A DNA stretch of 64,000 nt from the NCBI GenBank assembly GCA_031841125.1, contig CM063108.1, positions 49,746,122 to 49,810,121 on the forward strand, read 5' to 3'. Positions 44,218 to 54,934 of this stretch are shown here, one piece after another. Every line of letters starts with the position of its first letter. The stretch's first letter is position 1. The DNA is from Acanthococcus lagerstroemiae (lineage: Eukaryota; Arthropoda; Insecta; Hemiptera; Eriococcidae). A program made the position numbers and the translations under genes. Under the pieces are notes generated by a model, which did no database searches, was not told the DNA's origin, and was given only the letters and a program-made list of their open reading frames with translations.

Positions 44218-46299
44218 ATAATTACCAATGGGTGCTCTGCACCTTCTATGGAATTTCAGTGATCGCTCTAGCCCCGAGCACCCACGAAAATCGGCGCTTT
44301 CTGACGACTATAATCGAGTCTTCGTCGTCCATTTGGTCGTATTTTTAAATTGTGACTCAAAAGTCGTACATATGTATGTACTTAGTCAGTTTTGGAAATG
44401 GAAAACCAACTATTGAGTGAACTTTTTAGATTCCTCAAGTTTCCTCTAGTTTCAGTCTCTAAGCTGCTACTTCTTCGTATACGAGGCTCCAATAAATGGT
44501 TCAGCCTTTACGAAAGGGCCGAATCTGAATGACTAGGTGTGCCTACCTCGTTTGCGTTATAAAATATTGAAGATCGTTTTAAAGGTAATATACGTTTACG
44601 AAATCGAACAGGTAGAAAATAGCAGCGGGGATGCTGACTACATAAATTATCGTCACGGAGGATCAGAAAAACGCGCTCTGTTGATGGTTACAACCGACTC
44701 TGTGTCGTATAAGCAGACGTTTTTAAAAAGGCGAAGAGGATTTCGTGTATCTAAAGGTATTTAGCGGTACCGTGCTGTCGTGCCGGCTATTCGACCATGT
44801 GGACGCGGAAGAGGTTGAGGTATTCGGTAGCTTAAAAATGGTTTAAGGTATACGGTTTTTTCTATTCATTGTGTGTCACCAGAGATGGAGCGAGCGGGAT
44901 AAACGAAATATTGTTTCAAACCCTCGCCACTCTTTTCTGGGAAGATTATACTTTTGCGACAGGATGTGTTACTTATACGGGACCCTCGCTCTGTCTCACT
45001 CTTGTGCCCGCGTTCGCCTTCCGTATACGTGAGCGACACAATGAAGTATCACGGATAAATCCTTTGAAATTACTTTTTTTTTCCTTTCTTTCGTTCGCTC
45101 CCGGTCTTATATAATATATATAAATGGTCCTTCAGATTTCGAAGAACTGATAACTGCCCGGGAAATAAGATGGCGTCGAAAGATACGACGAAAAAAACTA
45201 CGCTTTGAAGAAGTTTCGATTTCTCGCAATTTACCTTCCTGCTTTTTACGTGTACGTATTATGATTTTTGATTGTACGTGTGTAGGAATGCGAGCGAAGA
45301 CGAGTGTGTCGCATTTGTATTCGCGCAGTTGAGAATATGCGTGTCACCGTGTCCTGAAAAAGATTTACGGAACCCGTTCGATAAATTGAGCTGCGTTGGG
45401 GGCGAATTCAAAATGTGGATGCAGATGAACGAGCGCCAGCGAACAATAGACCGTTCGAGGGTCCGCGCCCAAATCTGTTGAATGTAGATAGAATCGCTTA
45501 CACCGCGTATACGCTCTTGAAAATCTTCCTTGTAGTTCTTCAGCTTCTGATGGCGTAAGAGTGCTTCCAGTGTATTCGAGAACCAACTAGAATCCCAGTT
45601 AATGTGGGCTTGCAGAAATTCTCAGGGGAATGTAGAAAATGTCGAACAACTGTTGGCTATGTTTATTCAGGTATTGAAGTGAATTTGCTTTTCAGGCAAA
45701 CAAAATTATAGTCTTATTGATTTTGGTGTACTCTGAGATTTGAATTCGGTCTACTACGAACCTTCAAACTAACCAACTACGAAATTCTGAAGTTAACTTG
45801 TCCAGGAAGTTGCTTATCAAACTTCACTAATTTATGGACAACCTCTTGGTTGGGGTTGGAACAGAAACTGCCCGGTGAAGGTACACGAACACTGGTCCCG
45901 AGAACACTGATTCCAAACATGGCCGCAAGGATTGGTCTATAGCACGGCGAAGTGTCATTTCATCTGACTTACATCTTTCTGGAAAACTGGGAAAAGTCAG
46001 GGAATTTTGTCAGTCCGGAAAAGTCAGGGAATTGCTATAATTTTGATAAAAATCACGGAACTTTTCGTGAATAATGAGAATTGAAGAATATACGCTATTT
46101 TTCAAGAATAAATGTCAGCGTAAAGCATACTGACTTATTTCTTCTACAAAGTATTCTCAAAGCCGCCTACCTAGTTGAAAAAATATCAGGGAAAATTTGG
46201 AAAATTGGTGAGGAAATCCAGGAAAAGTCAGAAAAGATCATTCTAACAAAAGTGGCTACCCTATATTAGACGCAGTTCGGCTCGCGTGCTTCCACACTT
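44218..46299. other. No gene supported; MITE end at 46263
   Basis: 44218-45600 is non-repetitive host-like sequence without a recognisable protein. 45985-46263 is rich in GGAAAAGTCAGGGAA words and ends AAAAGTGGCTACCCT, the reverse complement of AGGGTAGCCACTTTT. This is the right end of a MITE like the one at 5832-6194; its left end is not visible. Confidence 0.4.
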
Positions 46300-47870
46300 A
46301 CCTCGAATGGATTAAGAAGGTACAAAATCCAATATATCGCTCTGAACCAACGGGCTCGGGTGCTAAATAATATTTTTGGTACACCCTCATGAGGATTATG
46401 GTGGATAGACTACTCCCAGCCTTCGAGGCCTACTTTCTGGAGTCACAGACGGGCTTTCGCCCTAACAGAAGTACAATCGATATGATCTTCACCTTGCGAC
46501 AGTTACAGGAAAAAACAAGAGAGCCGCACTCTTCTCTACACTCAGTTTCTATCGACCTCAAGAAGGCCTTCGACATGGTAAGCAGAAAGACACTCTGGAC
46601 TATACTGAAGAAATTCAGATGCCCGGCCAAGATAGTCAGTATGATGGAAGACTTCCACACAAAGAACCAAGTCCAGGTCATTGCTGGTAACAATGTGACA
46701 GACGAATTCGAAATAGTCAGGCATACGTCAGGGATGCGTTATGGCGCCTCTCCTCTTCAATGCCTTCATGACAGCCTTCTTTATTAGTGTAGACTGCAAA
46801 CTTCTTGACAGGTGGGTCAAAAAAAGATACCACACAGATGGTGGATTACATAACCTGGCCAGGTTAAAAAGTCAGAAGAATGTTCGATCCAGATTCATCT
46901 CCGAACTGCAGTATGCAGACGATACCACGGTTCTGGGACACTCGGCCGAAGAGACCCAAAGAACGATCGATGTTTTTGTAGAAGCGTCCAGAGGACTGGG
47001 AATGGAAGTCAGTCACATAAAAACAAAGCTGATGGTAATGAGATACGACGCATTTGCAAGCTCGAGCCCTATCAACATAGCTGGTAATACTATCGAAACC
47101 GTTGAACAATTAAATTACTTGGGTAGTCTGGTAGCCAACAACTGCAACTTGAACTCAGAAATCAACCGGCGGTTAAAAAATGCCGGTAATGCAGTGTTCA
47201 AGCTGAAACGGCGAGTGCTTGATAGTAACGACCTCAAAATAGAAACGAAAATTGCAGTTTCTGAAGCGGTGGTGCTACCCACGATGCTACTCGTATATGG
47301 TAGCGAATATACCGAAAACATGTCAATACCCTCGAGAAATTTCACCAACGGCAACTGAGAAATATCCTACGAAATTAAGTGGCAGGACTACGTGTCAAAT
47401 ACAAAAGTGCTGGAGCGGGCAAATTGTGATCCGATTGAGCGCATGCTGGCCAGGAACCAACTTCGCTCGATATGGCATGTCCGGAGAATAGACGATACCA
47501 GACTTCCAAAGCAGGCCCTGTACGGTGAGGTGAGCTGGGTCAAGGCTGAAGGACGCAAGGTGGTCAAATCAAGCGATATAAGGATATGATTCATGTAATC
47601 CTGAAGAACGTCAAAGTGGACCGTAACTGGGAGGAGCTATGCGAGGACCAAACAGTATGGAAAACGGCGGAGTCTTCAATCGGCAACACCAGACCAGAAC
47701 CACAACAAGCACACCCGTCAGATGCCCCGACTGTGGGCGGATGATAGGATCGCCGATTGGCCTGGTGAGACACCAGAGGATACACACAGAGAGCGAAGGT
47801 GATGCGCAGATCCTCGAGAACGAGGCCGGACAACGACGACGAGGCCAGTCAAATAATTTTTGGTAAAATG
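46300..47870 (+). pseudogene. LINE with RT and C-terminal C2H2 finger
   Basis: 46389-46787 carries VDRLLPAFEAYFLESQTGFR, then VSIDLKKAFDMVSRKTLW (motif A). After a 1-base shift near 46715 comes GIRQGCVMAPLLFNAFM (motif B), then FISELQYADDTTVLGHSAEE (motif C) and LNYLGSLVANNCNLNSEI to 47358. Broken frames then give RANCDPIERMLARNQLRSIW and DDTRLPKQALYGEV. The frame at 47639-47866 ends with a C2H2 zinc finger CPDCGRMIGSPIGLVRHQRIH. All RT catalytic motifs are present, so this is one of the less decayed LINEs. Confidence 0.85.
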
Positions 47871-48955
47871 TCCAAAGACATAAATAAATAATTTTATTCA
47901 ACTTTGTAGACACTGAATTTCCATCAACCAGCTAAAAATGTCCTAAAATCTGAGTACGGTAACTCCCTTCCTAGTGGTGAATTGTGAACTACATTTCTGT
48001 TATCTTGTTTCAATACAACAGATCAAAAACCAGTAACATTGATGAAAATCTTCCAAAATATATGTATGTATATTTATTACAAAATTTTACGGGTCCGTTT
48101 AAATTTTCTCGTGGCGATCATAAAAACGGCCGGGGAGGGGGCTTACAGTTACCTTCCACAATGGTTGACCAACGCAGTTGTCAACACAGACATTATGGAA
48201 ACCGAAGTAGAATTTTATGTATGATTTTTCCGAGTATCTGGATCAGAACATGACCAGTTACCCTCAGTCCTGCTCCGTCGATACAGTGAGTTCTCATCTC
48301 TGGAAAATTTTTCCATTTTCCTCCAACTTCCACTATTACTCAGGAACCACACTTACATTTCTTCATGTTCAACTACTTGTCTGACGAGTTTATGTGTATT
48401 TACATAATTTTTTGAATTCGTGACGTGCGCAAAATGAGATCGGAATATCGAGCGAGAGACTTTCAAGAGCCGCTGAATTCATTTTCAGTCTCAATTCAAC
48501 CCAGGCTAAAAACTGAGAGGGGGAGGGAGAGTTCGAGGTGAAAAATTTCACAAACTGCATATGGATGTATGACCCATTTTCTGGTAATATTCGTATTTTA
48601 GGCATTCCTTGGCAATGGCCGATATCTCATACGCGCATTCGCCCGAATTTTGTTCGTTACATGTTACATTACATGTTGCATTGCAGTTGATGCGCTCTAG
48701 TCTGCACCGGCCTTTAGGTAAGTGTGCTCACCTCTTATGTGGTTACTTACTGAGTATTCGCCTTCGATAGGTTACGTAGAGTTATGTTAGTCAGTACTTA
48801 ATGATACGTTAGGTCAGTGATCAATCGACACTACTGTCTTGTGGACCCGACTATCGGAAAATAATACTGAGGGAGAGTACTAAGGAGAGCTTTAAACTCT
48901 CTCAGGTGTACGCTGAGGAGGGATACCGAGTATCCTCGTTATAGAGCGGGATCGT
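47871..48955. other. No gene recognised
   Basis: AT-rich, non-repetitive; no supported coding region. Confidence 0.3.
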
Positions 48956-48959
48956 TAGG

Positions 48960-49165
48960 ACGACTCAGCTCTGAAAGGTCTGCACGGTATGGAAGGTGAG
49001 CGCAGATCCACACCGTTGGTATGGCGGCAGGCTGGATCGGCGACAGGCAATCCTGGATTCGTCTTCTTCTTTTCATTCTCAAGACTCACTCTTTTATTCT
49101 CCTTCGATCGGCCAGGCGGGACATCCGTGTAGTTTAGTTTATGTTTTAGCACTCTTGGCCATACA
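48960..49165. repeat. Dispersed repeat family R, copy 3 (partial)
   Basis: Shares GTCTTCTTCTTTTCATTCTC, ACTCACTC, TTATTCTCCTTCGATCGGCC and ATGTTTTAGCACTCTTGGC with copies at 14068 and 34625. The left half is more diverged. Confidence 0.5.
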
Positions 49166-49735
49166 TATTTTGTGTTTATTTAGAAAACAGATCGTACCCG
49201 GCATTTGGTCTAAATTCGAACAGAACGCTTTCTCAGAAAGAGGGATGTAGAAAAGAAGAGACGCCTATACGCATAAAATGTAATCCGTCGTCGTGGATGA
49301 ACTTCCATCCTACCCCCTCCCTTAAGTTTTGTATGTGTTCAACGTCATAAATGTATTTACGCTTATGTGTGGACAAGATGCTCCCACAAAAAAACTGAAG
49401 AAATGCTTGGAAAAAAGGGGGAAGTGAATTTTCTGGTTATTTGAAAAATGATTTATGATAGTCAATTGGAGCTTCACGGGCACAACACATTACAAGGTGC
49501 GATGGAGGGGAGCAAACGATCACTTCTATATTTTCCTTAAATCGACATTATATCTTCAATAAAATTTTAGTAACCTCTTTTTCTTTCTTTTTTTTTTTTT
49601 TTACAGCCGAAAGCTAAGTAGCGCCAAGAGAGGAGATCTGAAATACTGAGAAAATCAAAGGGATACAGTACAGCGCATTTAGTTGATCAACGAACTTTTT
49701 GCTAACCATTTCAAAATGACGGAAGATGAATATCA
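49166..49735. other. No gene recognised
   Basis: Contains a T run at 49580-49602. No coding family. Confidence 0.3.
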
Positions 49736-49739
49736 TATT

Positions 49740-49830
49740 ATACTGAATGCTGATAGGACGAAGCTTCAGCAATAGCATTTGCATGATTACCATACGGTAT
49801 TACATACAGGACAAACTACAATGCTCAACA
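49740..49830 (+). promoter_or_regulatory. F-box-type promoter remnant
   Basis: ACTGAATGCTGATAGG followed by exact ACCATACGGTATTAC (49789-49803) and then ACAATGCTCA, words shared with the promoters of F-box copy 1 and the orphan at 9627. The TATA, initiator and F-box ATG are not conserved downstream. Lies 740 bp before copy 1's motif. Confidence 0.6.
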
Positions 49831-50210
49831 GGCTTCGTGAAGATAAATTCTTCTGTTTTAGTTGAAAAAGCCAGAACATATTCTTTTCGTGGACAACATA
49901 TTCTTTTCCAACTCCATTTTTCATAATTTTTTTGGGCTTATACCAGCACGGTTTACTCAAAAATATACCCATCCCCAAACCGTTTTTTTTTTTTTATTAT
50001 TTATTAAAATTGGTAGATTTCTCTTTCATTATTTCCATGTTTCCTTCCCACAATCCACAATTACTCATTCGCTCCTTCCTGGAAAACTAGAAGTTAATGC
50101 AAGAACAGCGGTCCCTATAAGGCTCAAAAATGGCAGCTGATGTCAAACGATTTTAATGTATGTTGACTGTGCATTGCCTACGCAGCCTGGTAAACTTGGT
50201 GAAATACCCT

Positions 50211-50234
50211 GAAGAGAGAGGGAGAGAGAGAGAA
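50211..50234 (+). repeat. GA tract upstream of F-box copy 1
   Basis: GAAGAGAGAGGGAGAGAGAG. A GA tract also precedes copy 3 (61661-61705), so it may be part of the duplicated unit and could act as a GAGA-type element. Confidence 0.6.
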
Positions 50235-50480
50235 AATATGCATAACATTAACGACAGAGATAACAAGGACGGGGAAACGGACACGGGGCGGGGAGGAAAA
50301 ATATTATTGAAAAAATTAAAATAATTCTGGTAAATCTCTCACACTTAGCAGTTTCACGTTCTGTTTTTCAAAATTATAGTAAATTTTACAAGATGATAGT
50401 AACAATTAACTGAATGTGATTTTTTCATGAGAAATACTAAAAATTACCAGAATTTTCAGTTACAGAGAGTGCTGAATGCT

Positions 50481-50644
50481 GATTAGCTAATGTCAATCTA
50501 CAGACTAACCAATAGTATTAATAATTTTACCATACGGTATTACTTCCCCTATAACATGCTCGACACAACAGAAAACGGTTCAGTGGTGATTTAGACACGA
50601 ACCAGTCCGCTTCAGTCCACTAATACAGCAAAACTTTAGCAAAC
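50481..50644 (+). promoter_or_regulatory. Promoter of F-box copy 1
   Basis: CCAAT at 50509-50513, ACCATACGGTATTAC at 50529-50543 (20 bp after the CCAAT start), TATAAC at 50550-50555 (-32), and TTCAGTGG with the initiator A at 50582, then a conserved GAYTTAGACACGAACC-type leader and the ATG at 50645. The spacings motif-to-initiator 53 bp and initiator-to-ATG 63 bp are identical in copies 2 and 3. Confidence 0.8.
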
Positions 50645-50863
50645 ATGACTACTTTCAATCAAGTATCTTTTGCCGATTTTCTGCCTGACGATGGAAGAAT
50701 GGATATCATAGCCAGATTACCGCAAGAGATATCAACGGCAATCTTCCGAATGCTTGATCCATCTTCTATACTATCAGCTGTTCGAGTAAGACGGCGATGG
50801 TACGATTTGTACCAATCAGACCCCGGACTCCGACGAATCTTAAAGAGGAAAGTTCGAGAATAA
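50645..50863 (+). CDS. F-box protein copy 1, truncated by nonsense codon
   Basis: 72 residues. F-box at about residues 21-66 (IIARLPQEISTAIFRMLDPS, then SAVRVRRRWYDLYQSDPGL), the motif that binds SKP1 in SCF ubiquitin ligases. The consensus VCRRW cysteine is Arg here. A TAA at 50861-50863 replaces the CAA (Gln) of copies 2 and 3. Beyond it the frame stays open and homologous to 51034 (ARLKRNHIVGRDSSHYRPPR ... KKRKPTAQSVEW), so the full former length was 129 codons. Only two differences from copy 3 in the first 72 residues. Either a recent pseudogene or a shortened F-box-only protein without the basic tail. Intronless; start chosen by conservation in all copies. Confidence 0.75.
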   Translation: MTTFNQVSFADFLPDDGRMDIIARLPQEISTAIFRMLDPSSILSAVRVRRRWYDLYQSDPGLRRILKRKVRE

Positions 50864-51194
50864 GCTCGCTTGAAACGTAATCATATTGTAGGCCGGGACA
50901 GCTCCCACTATCGACCGCCCCGAGAAAAGGCGAATTCTCAACTCAGCAAGCCCCGGACGAAGAAACGAAAACCAACAGCTCAATCTGTCGAATGGCCAGG
51001 AGATTATCCGCCCATCAAAGGTTTGAGGATGTAACGATACCGTCCGGTAGAAGAATAACTGCAACATGGTGATGGATTAACCTCCACGAGGAGACTTGTT
51101 ACCTAAATAAAGGTTGTACATTGGGTCTATACAAGAATGTAACATGGTCATCGATATTATAGCTTAAATGTAAATTACTAAGAATTATAGAATT

Positions 51195-51200
51195 AATAAA
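51195..51200 (+). terminator. Poly(A) signal of F-box copy 1
   Basis: AATAAA followed by CTAGTTATACCTCCTAC, conserved in all three copies (AATAAACTAGT..TA..TCCTAC). Lies 161 bp after the ancestral stop codon. Confidence 0.7.
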
Positions 51201-51259
51201 CTAGTTATACCTCCTACCAACTGAAGCTCTTATTATGACTTATCACGTTACAAAGTTCA

Positions 51260-52745
51260 CACAAGAAATTTTTATTACTCATGGGAACTCGGAGTGAGAG
51301 GCTCGAAGTTGTCTCTTAAACAAGACAGACGAGCAACAAATTCTCTTTACTACACAGAAGAATATTATCGTTCTACAACTTCTACCTACACCAGGATATC
51401 ACCTAGAAATGAAAACCTGTCATGACGCACGCCGGAGGTAAACGAAATGCGTGCTTTCGACTTTCTGCCTCCGTCTGGCTTTTACACTAGCGCGTTTTCT
51501 CATCAGGTATTCCAGAAATCGCAGCGGACGACATCATCCACGTTAATTCGCTTCATCTCATAGACCGGCGGGGAAAGAGTTTCGAAAAAGTCACTTCACT
51601 TTCTGAAGACAGGAAAATGCTTTCCACGAACGTCCCAAGAGCTTACTAAGTTACTCGTCTTTTTTACGCCTATACTCCGTGCTCGTGTATATCTTTCCTA
51701 AAAAGTTCTTTAATATTTCAAAAATGGCGAATTCCCAAAATAATATTCATTTTTGTAGATTAATTCGGAAGAAAACTGATTCAATATATATCTACCTGCA
51801 GCTGAGAACAGTCGATTTTCCACAGCTCAGTAACCAAGTTGAGAATTCTTACCTGTAACAAAAATAAAATCATGTATTAGTATTCGGGTGTGCTCGGCTC
51901 GGATGAATCCCAAGACGATTTCATCGTCTCGAGCGATATTGTTAGAACTGATTCGTATCTTCACCATCGAAATTACAACCCAGACATTGCTTGACCAGAC
52001 TCGGTATACTGTCCACCGCATTACAGTGTTTTTGGAAAACTTCCATTAAAATTAAACGTTTCACCGAATTCTCCCGGAGGACTAAAGTGGCTTTCGCGAA
52101 TACCAACCAGTCCGCTGAGACTCGTACATCACAGAGTCTAAATCTGTAACTGGGGTTTAGAAAATGTGTTTCGCGAATTGGAGGCGCCACAGCGTCGCAT
52201 CCGCCCTTAGAAATCGAGTCTGGTGACCGATTTCGACTACCTATATCGTTTTCTAATTGATGATCAACTAGACAATAATCGCTGGATCAAATTTCGGACG
52301 GGCATGGTGAAGACGAGGGATTTTTCGAAATTGTTTAATCGAGGGCGGCCACCTTAAAAATCATCTTCCTTCTTCCTATCCCTTAACGTAACGTCGAATT
52401 CTGAGGAATCAACTTTTTTTCTGGTTCCCAAAAATCCAAAATCATTCATCTCATGTTGGTGACTTCGAGCCATCCCGCAGTGGCACATCTAGGAAACAAT
52501 CGGGGGGGGGGGGGACGGCGTTCATAAATCAGAAAAGTTGAATCGTTTGTACCTATCGCAGATTCCTTCCGAGGATTTGGGTCATTTTTATGTACCCTCA
52601 AGTTGGTATAATTGAGCGAATAGCCTGCAGTTTTAAATCACAGTTCTTCTAACTAATTGATGTTAAAATTACCTACATAGATTCAGGATGAGTAGTCAAC
52701 ATAGAAGAAGTGAAACGAACGCGAACGCGAAAATATGCAACGAAA
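51260..52745. other. No gene supported
   Basis: Non-repetitive, moderately CG-rich. CAGTGGCACATCTAGGAAACA followed by a G run near 52480-52513 looks like one end of a hAT MITE, with no partner found. Confidence 0.3.
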
Positions 52746-52750
52746 ATGAT

Positions 52751-52885
52751 GTAGTAACGCTCCATCCACATTTAGTGAGATAGAGAACAAAAGTGAGAGA
52801 GAGCGTTAGTAACGCTCCACCCACATGTAGTGAGATAGAGAGCAAAAGAGTGAAAGAGAGGAAGAAAGAGAGAGAGAGAGTGAAC
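52751..52885. repeat. 55-bp direct duplication plus GA tract
   Basis: TAGTAACGCTCCAYCCACAT and GTAGTGAGATAGAGARCAAAA occur twice, 55 bp apart (52752, 52807), and run into a GAGAGA tract. Confidence 0.8.
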
Positions 52886-53072
52886 GTGCATGAAACCAGA
52901 CTGCTTCCCCTCCACACCAATTTTAACATTTGTTTGTCAGATAACATTCAGTGTGCGCACCTACCGACTAATGTAGTAACTCACACAGTGCGAGAGGAAG
53001 CTTAGCTTCTATCGGGTGTCCCCGACACCTCGCGCATTTTTTATAGTTCATGGAGTTCCCAAATGGAAGAAA

Positions 53073-53505
53073 ATGTCGTCGTCGTCGTCGTCTCCTTTCT
53101 TCGAATGGGCCTATTGGCCCGTCTGCGGGGAGTAATTCCCATTATATGTGAGTCTGCAGCTCTTCTTCATTCGGTGACCAGCCGTGCGAAGTGAGAGGTC
53201 GAATGACTGCGCTATCTTCCTGTCGAATGCCCGTATCACTAGCCCCGTGGTTCACGACGGTGAGTTCAACCAGCACCGGCAGGTAGCGCCTTACCCATTT
53301 ACAGCTTTAAGATACTGACGACCAATTACGCACTTCTCGGAAGCCTCTGCTGTAAGTGGTTGTGACTCTGTATACCTTAGCAGAATGCGGTGTTAGAATG
53401 TGACGAGTTCTTTCTTGCATTACTGATAACGATGATGTCGGCGTTGGGAATCGAACCCGGTGCCTTCAGGTATGAAGCCGAGTTCTTACCTCTACGCCAC
53501 AGAGA
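53073..53505 (-). mobile_element. tRNA-derived SINE, family 2
   Basis: On the minus strand: A box TGGCGTAGAGG (53489-53499) and a perfect B box GGTTCGATTCC (53447-53457), both matching RNA polymerase III consensus. A ~350-bp body follows, with GGGCCAATAGGCCC near its end, and a GACGACGACGACGAC tail at 53073-53090. The anticodon stem-loop is malformed, so this is a SINE and not a tRNA gene. Looks complete. Confidence 0.75.
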
Positions 53506-53559
53506 AGAAAATGTCTCGAACTTTTGTAACATTTATGTGTTACCACATCAACCCCTCAG

Positions 53560-54177
53560 TGAGCCAAGTGGCGGTCCAGCGGTCAGTGTTCTGGGTACGT
53601 TTTGGAGACCGGTGACTGGTGTGCTTTGTTCAATAATTTGCCAGGAATCATTCAACCTTTCTTGAAGAAGGGAGGAGGATGACAATGCAGTCCTGAAGAC
53701 TAATTCAAATCCTTCGGTGCTCTTTAGATTATCTTATATTGAAACTTGTTCAACTTATCAAGGCTCTTCCAAACATGATCATCAAAGACAGTTCGAAACT
53801 GGTTAACAACTCTTCATGAGTCAACAAAGCGCGATTAAAACGGTTCAAGTTTTAATACATTATTATGACTTCTTAATACGTCCTTCATGAAACTGAAACA
53901 CTCACACAGACTTATTCGAGAATTTGTAGCTCTCGCTCAAACGCCTTTGTTTAAAACTCCTCAAGAGTGGATGCGATTCTTCAATGCTCATTCGAGATTC
54001 TCAAGTACTCTCCTAGAATTGCTGAAGACTATTGGAATTCTGTAGAATCGTTGACTGTTCAAGCCTCGTAGAAGACTATCTTAGACTCTTCCGGACTCGT
54101 CCGACACTCTCTCAAGTTCGAATTTAAACTTGAGAACTGTTCGAGACTCGCGTAAGACTCTTCAAGGATTTCTCATA
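53560..54177. repeat. Degenerate GACTCTTC/GAGACTC-rich tract, left of mariner
   Basis: From about 53700 the sequence is a loose repetition of TTCAAGACTC, GAGACTCTTC and ACTCGTCC-like words. The same texture resumes at 56424, so the mariner appears inserted within it. Confidence 0.5.
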
Positions 54178-54329
54178 CAGTATGGCAATAAAGTTCCCAA
54201 ACTTGGTTTCGGCAGCCAATATAAGTAGCACCATTCCTGCAATAACACTGACAACAAGTAGTAGCATGTCTAAGGAGGGCATGTGCGAAGTTTCGCGCCA
54301 ATCTTTTGAATAAAATAGAAGGACGATGA

Positions 54330-54930
54330 GTTTTCATAAAGTGTGTTTTGTGCTTGCGTATACGAGCATTTGAAAAAATGAGCAGAGAAATGCGGTAAAA
54401 TCTAGCGTTGGACTTGAGAAAAATTTTGCCGAGACATTTTCAGTGATTCAAAACCTATCTCGTACTACCACTTGCACCTGATGGAAGCATTTCAAGAATT
54501 GTACGGAGTCTCTGGAAGACAATGGCAGAAGTGGCCGGCTGTCAACACCAAACACAGAGGAAAACGAGGCTTGATCCATCATGAATTCGTGCCCCCGGGG
54601 CAAACAGTAAGTGCCACCTTGTACCTCGAAGTTATGAAGCGCCTGTTGTGTCAAATTCGGTGGGTCCGGTCCAAGTACAAAAGGATCGAGGCAACTGGAC
54701 ATTACTGCGCGACAATTTGCTTGCGCATTTACCTAACCTTCTGAAGTTTTATTTTGCCAAAAACCAGATCACAGCCGACAACCATCCCCCTACTCACCGC
54801 ATCTGACTCCAGCCAACTTTTCTTCATTTCCCAAGCTTAAATTAAGGATGGAAGGAACCTTCTTTGATGATACTGCAGCCATTCAAGCTGCTTGTACGGA
54901 GCATCTGAAGAGGACACCAGTTGAGCAGTT
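54330..54930 (+). pseudogene. Mariner transposase, internally deleted and split
   Basis: N-terminal helix-turn-helix remnants (AETFSVIQNLSRTTT, KNCTESLEDNGRSGRLS) are joined directly to RGKRGLIHHEFVPPGQTVSA, losing the first catalytic Asp region. Then TLYLEVMKRLLCQIRWVRSK, shifted-frame PANFSSFPKLKLRMEGTFFD and AAIQAACTEHLKRTPVEQF. The C-terminus resumes after the MULE (FKAFLIRCTST near 56275). Several frameshifts; a DD34D triad cannot be completed. Confidence 0.8.
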
Positions 54931-54934
54931 CTTT

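Noticed and set aside
53440..53505. tRNA gene on the minus strand
   Set aside because: A and B boxes are good but the anticodon stem-loop is malformed and a SINE body with trinucleotide tail follows.
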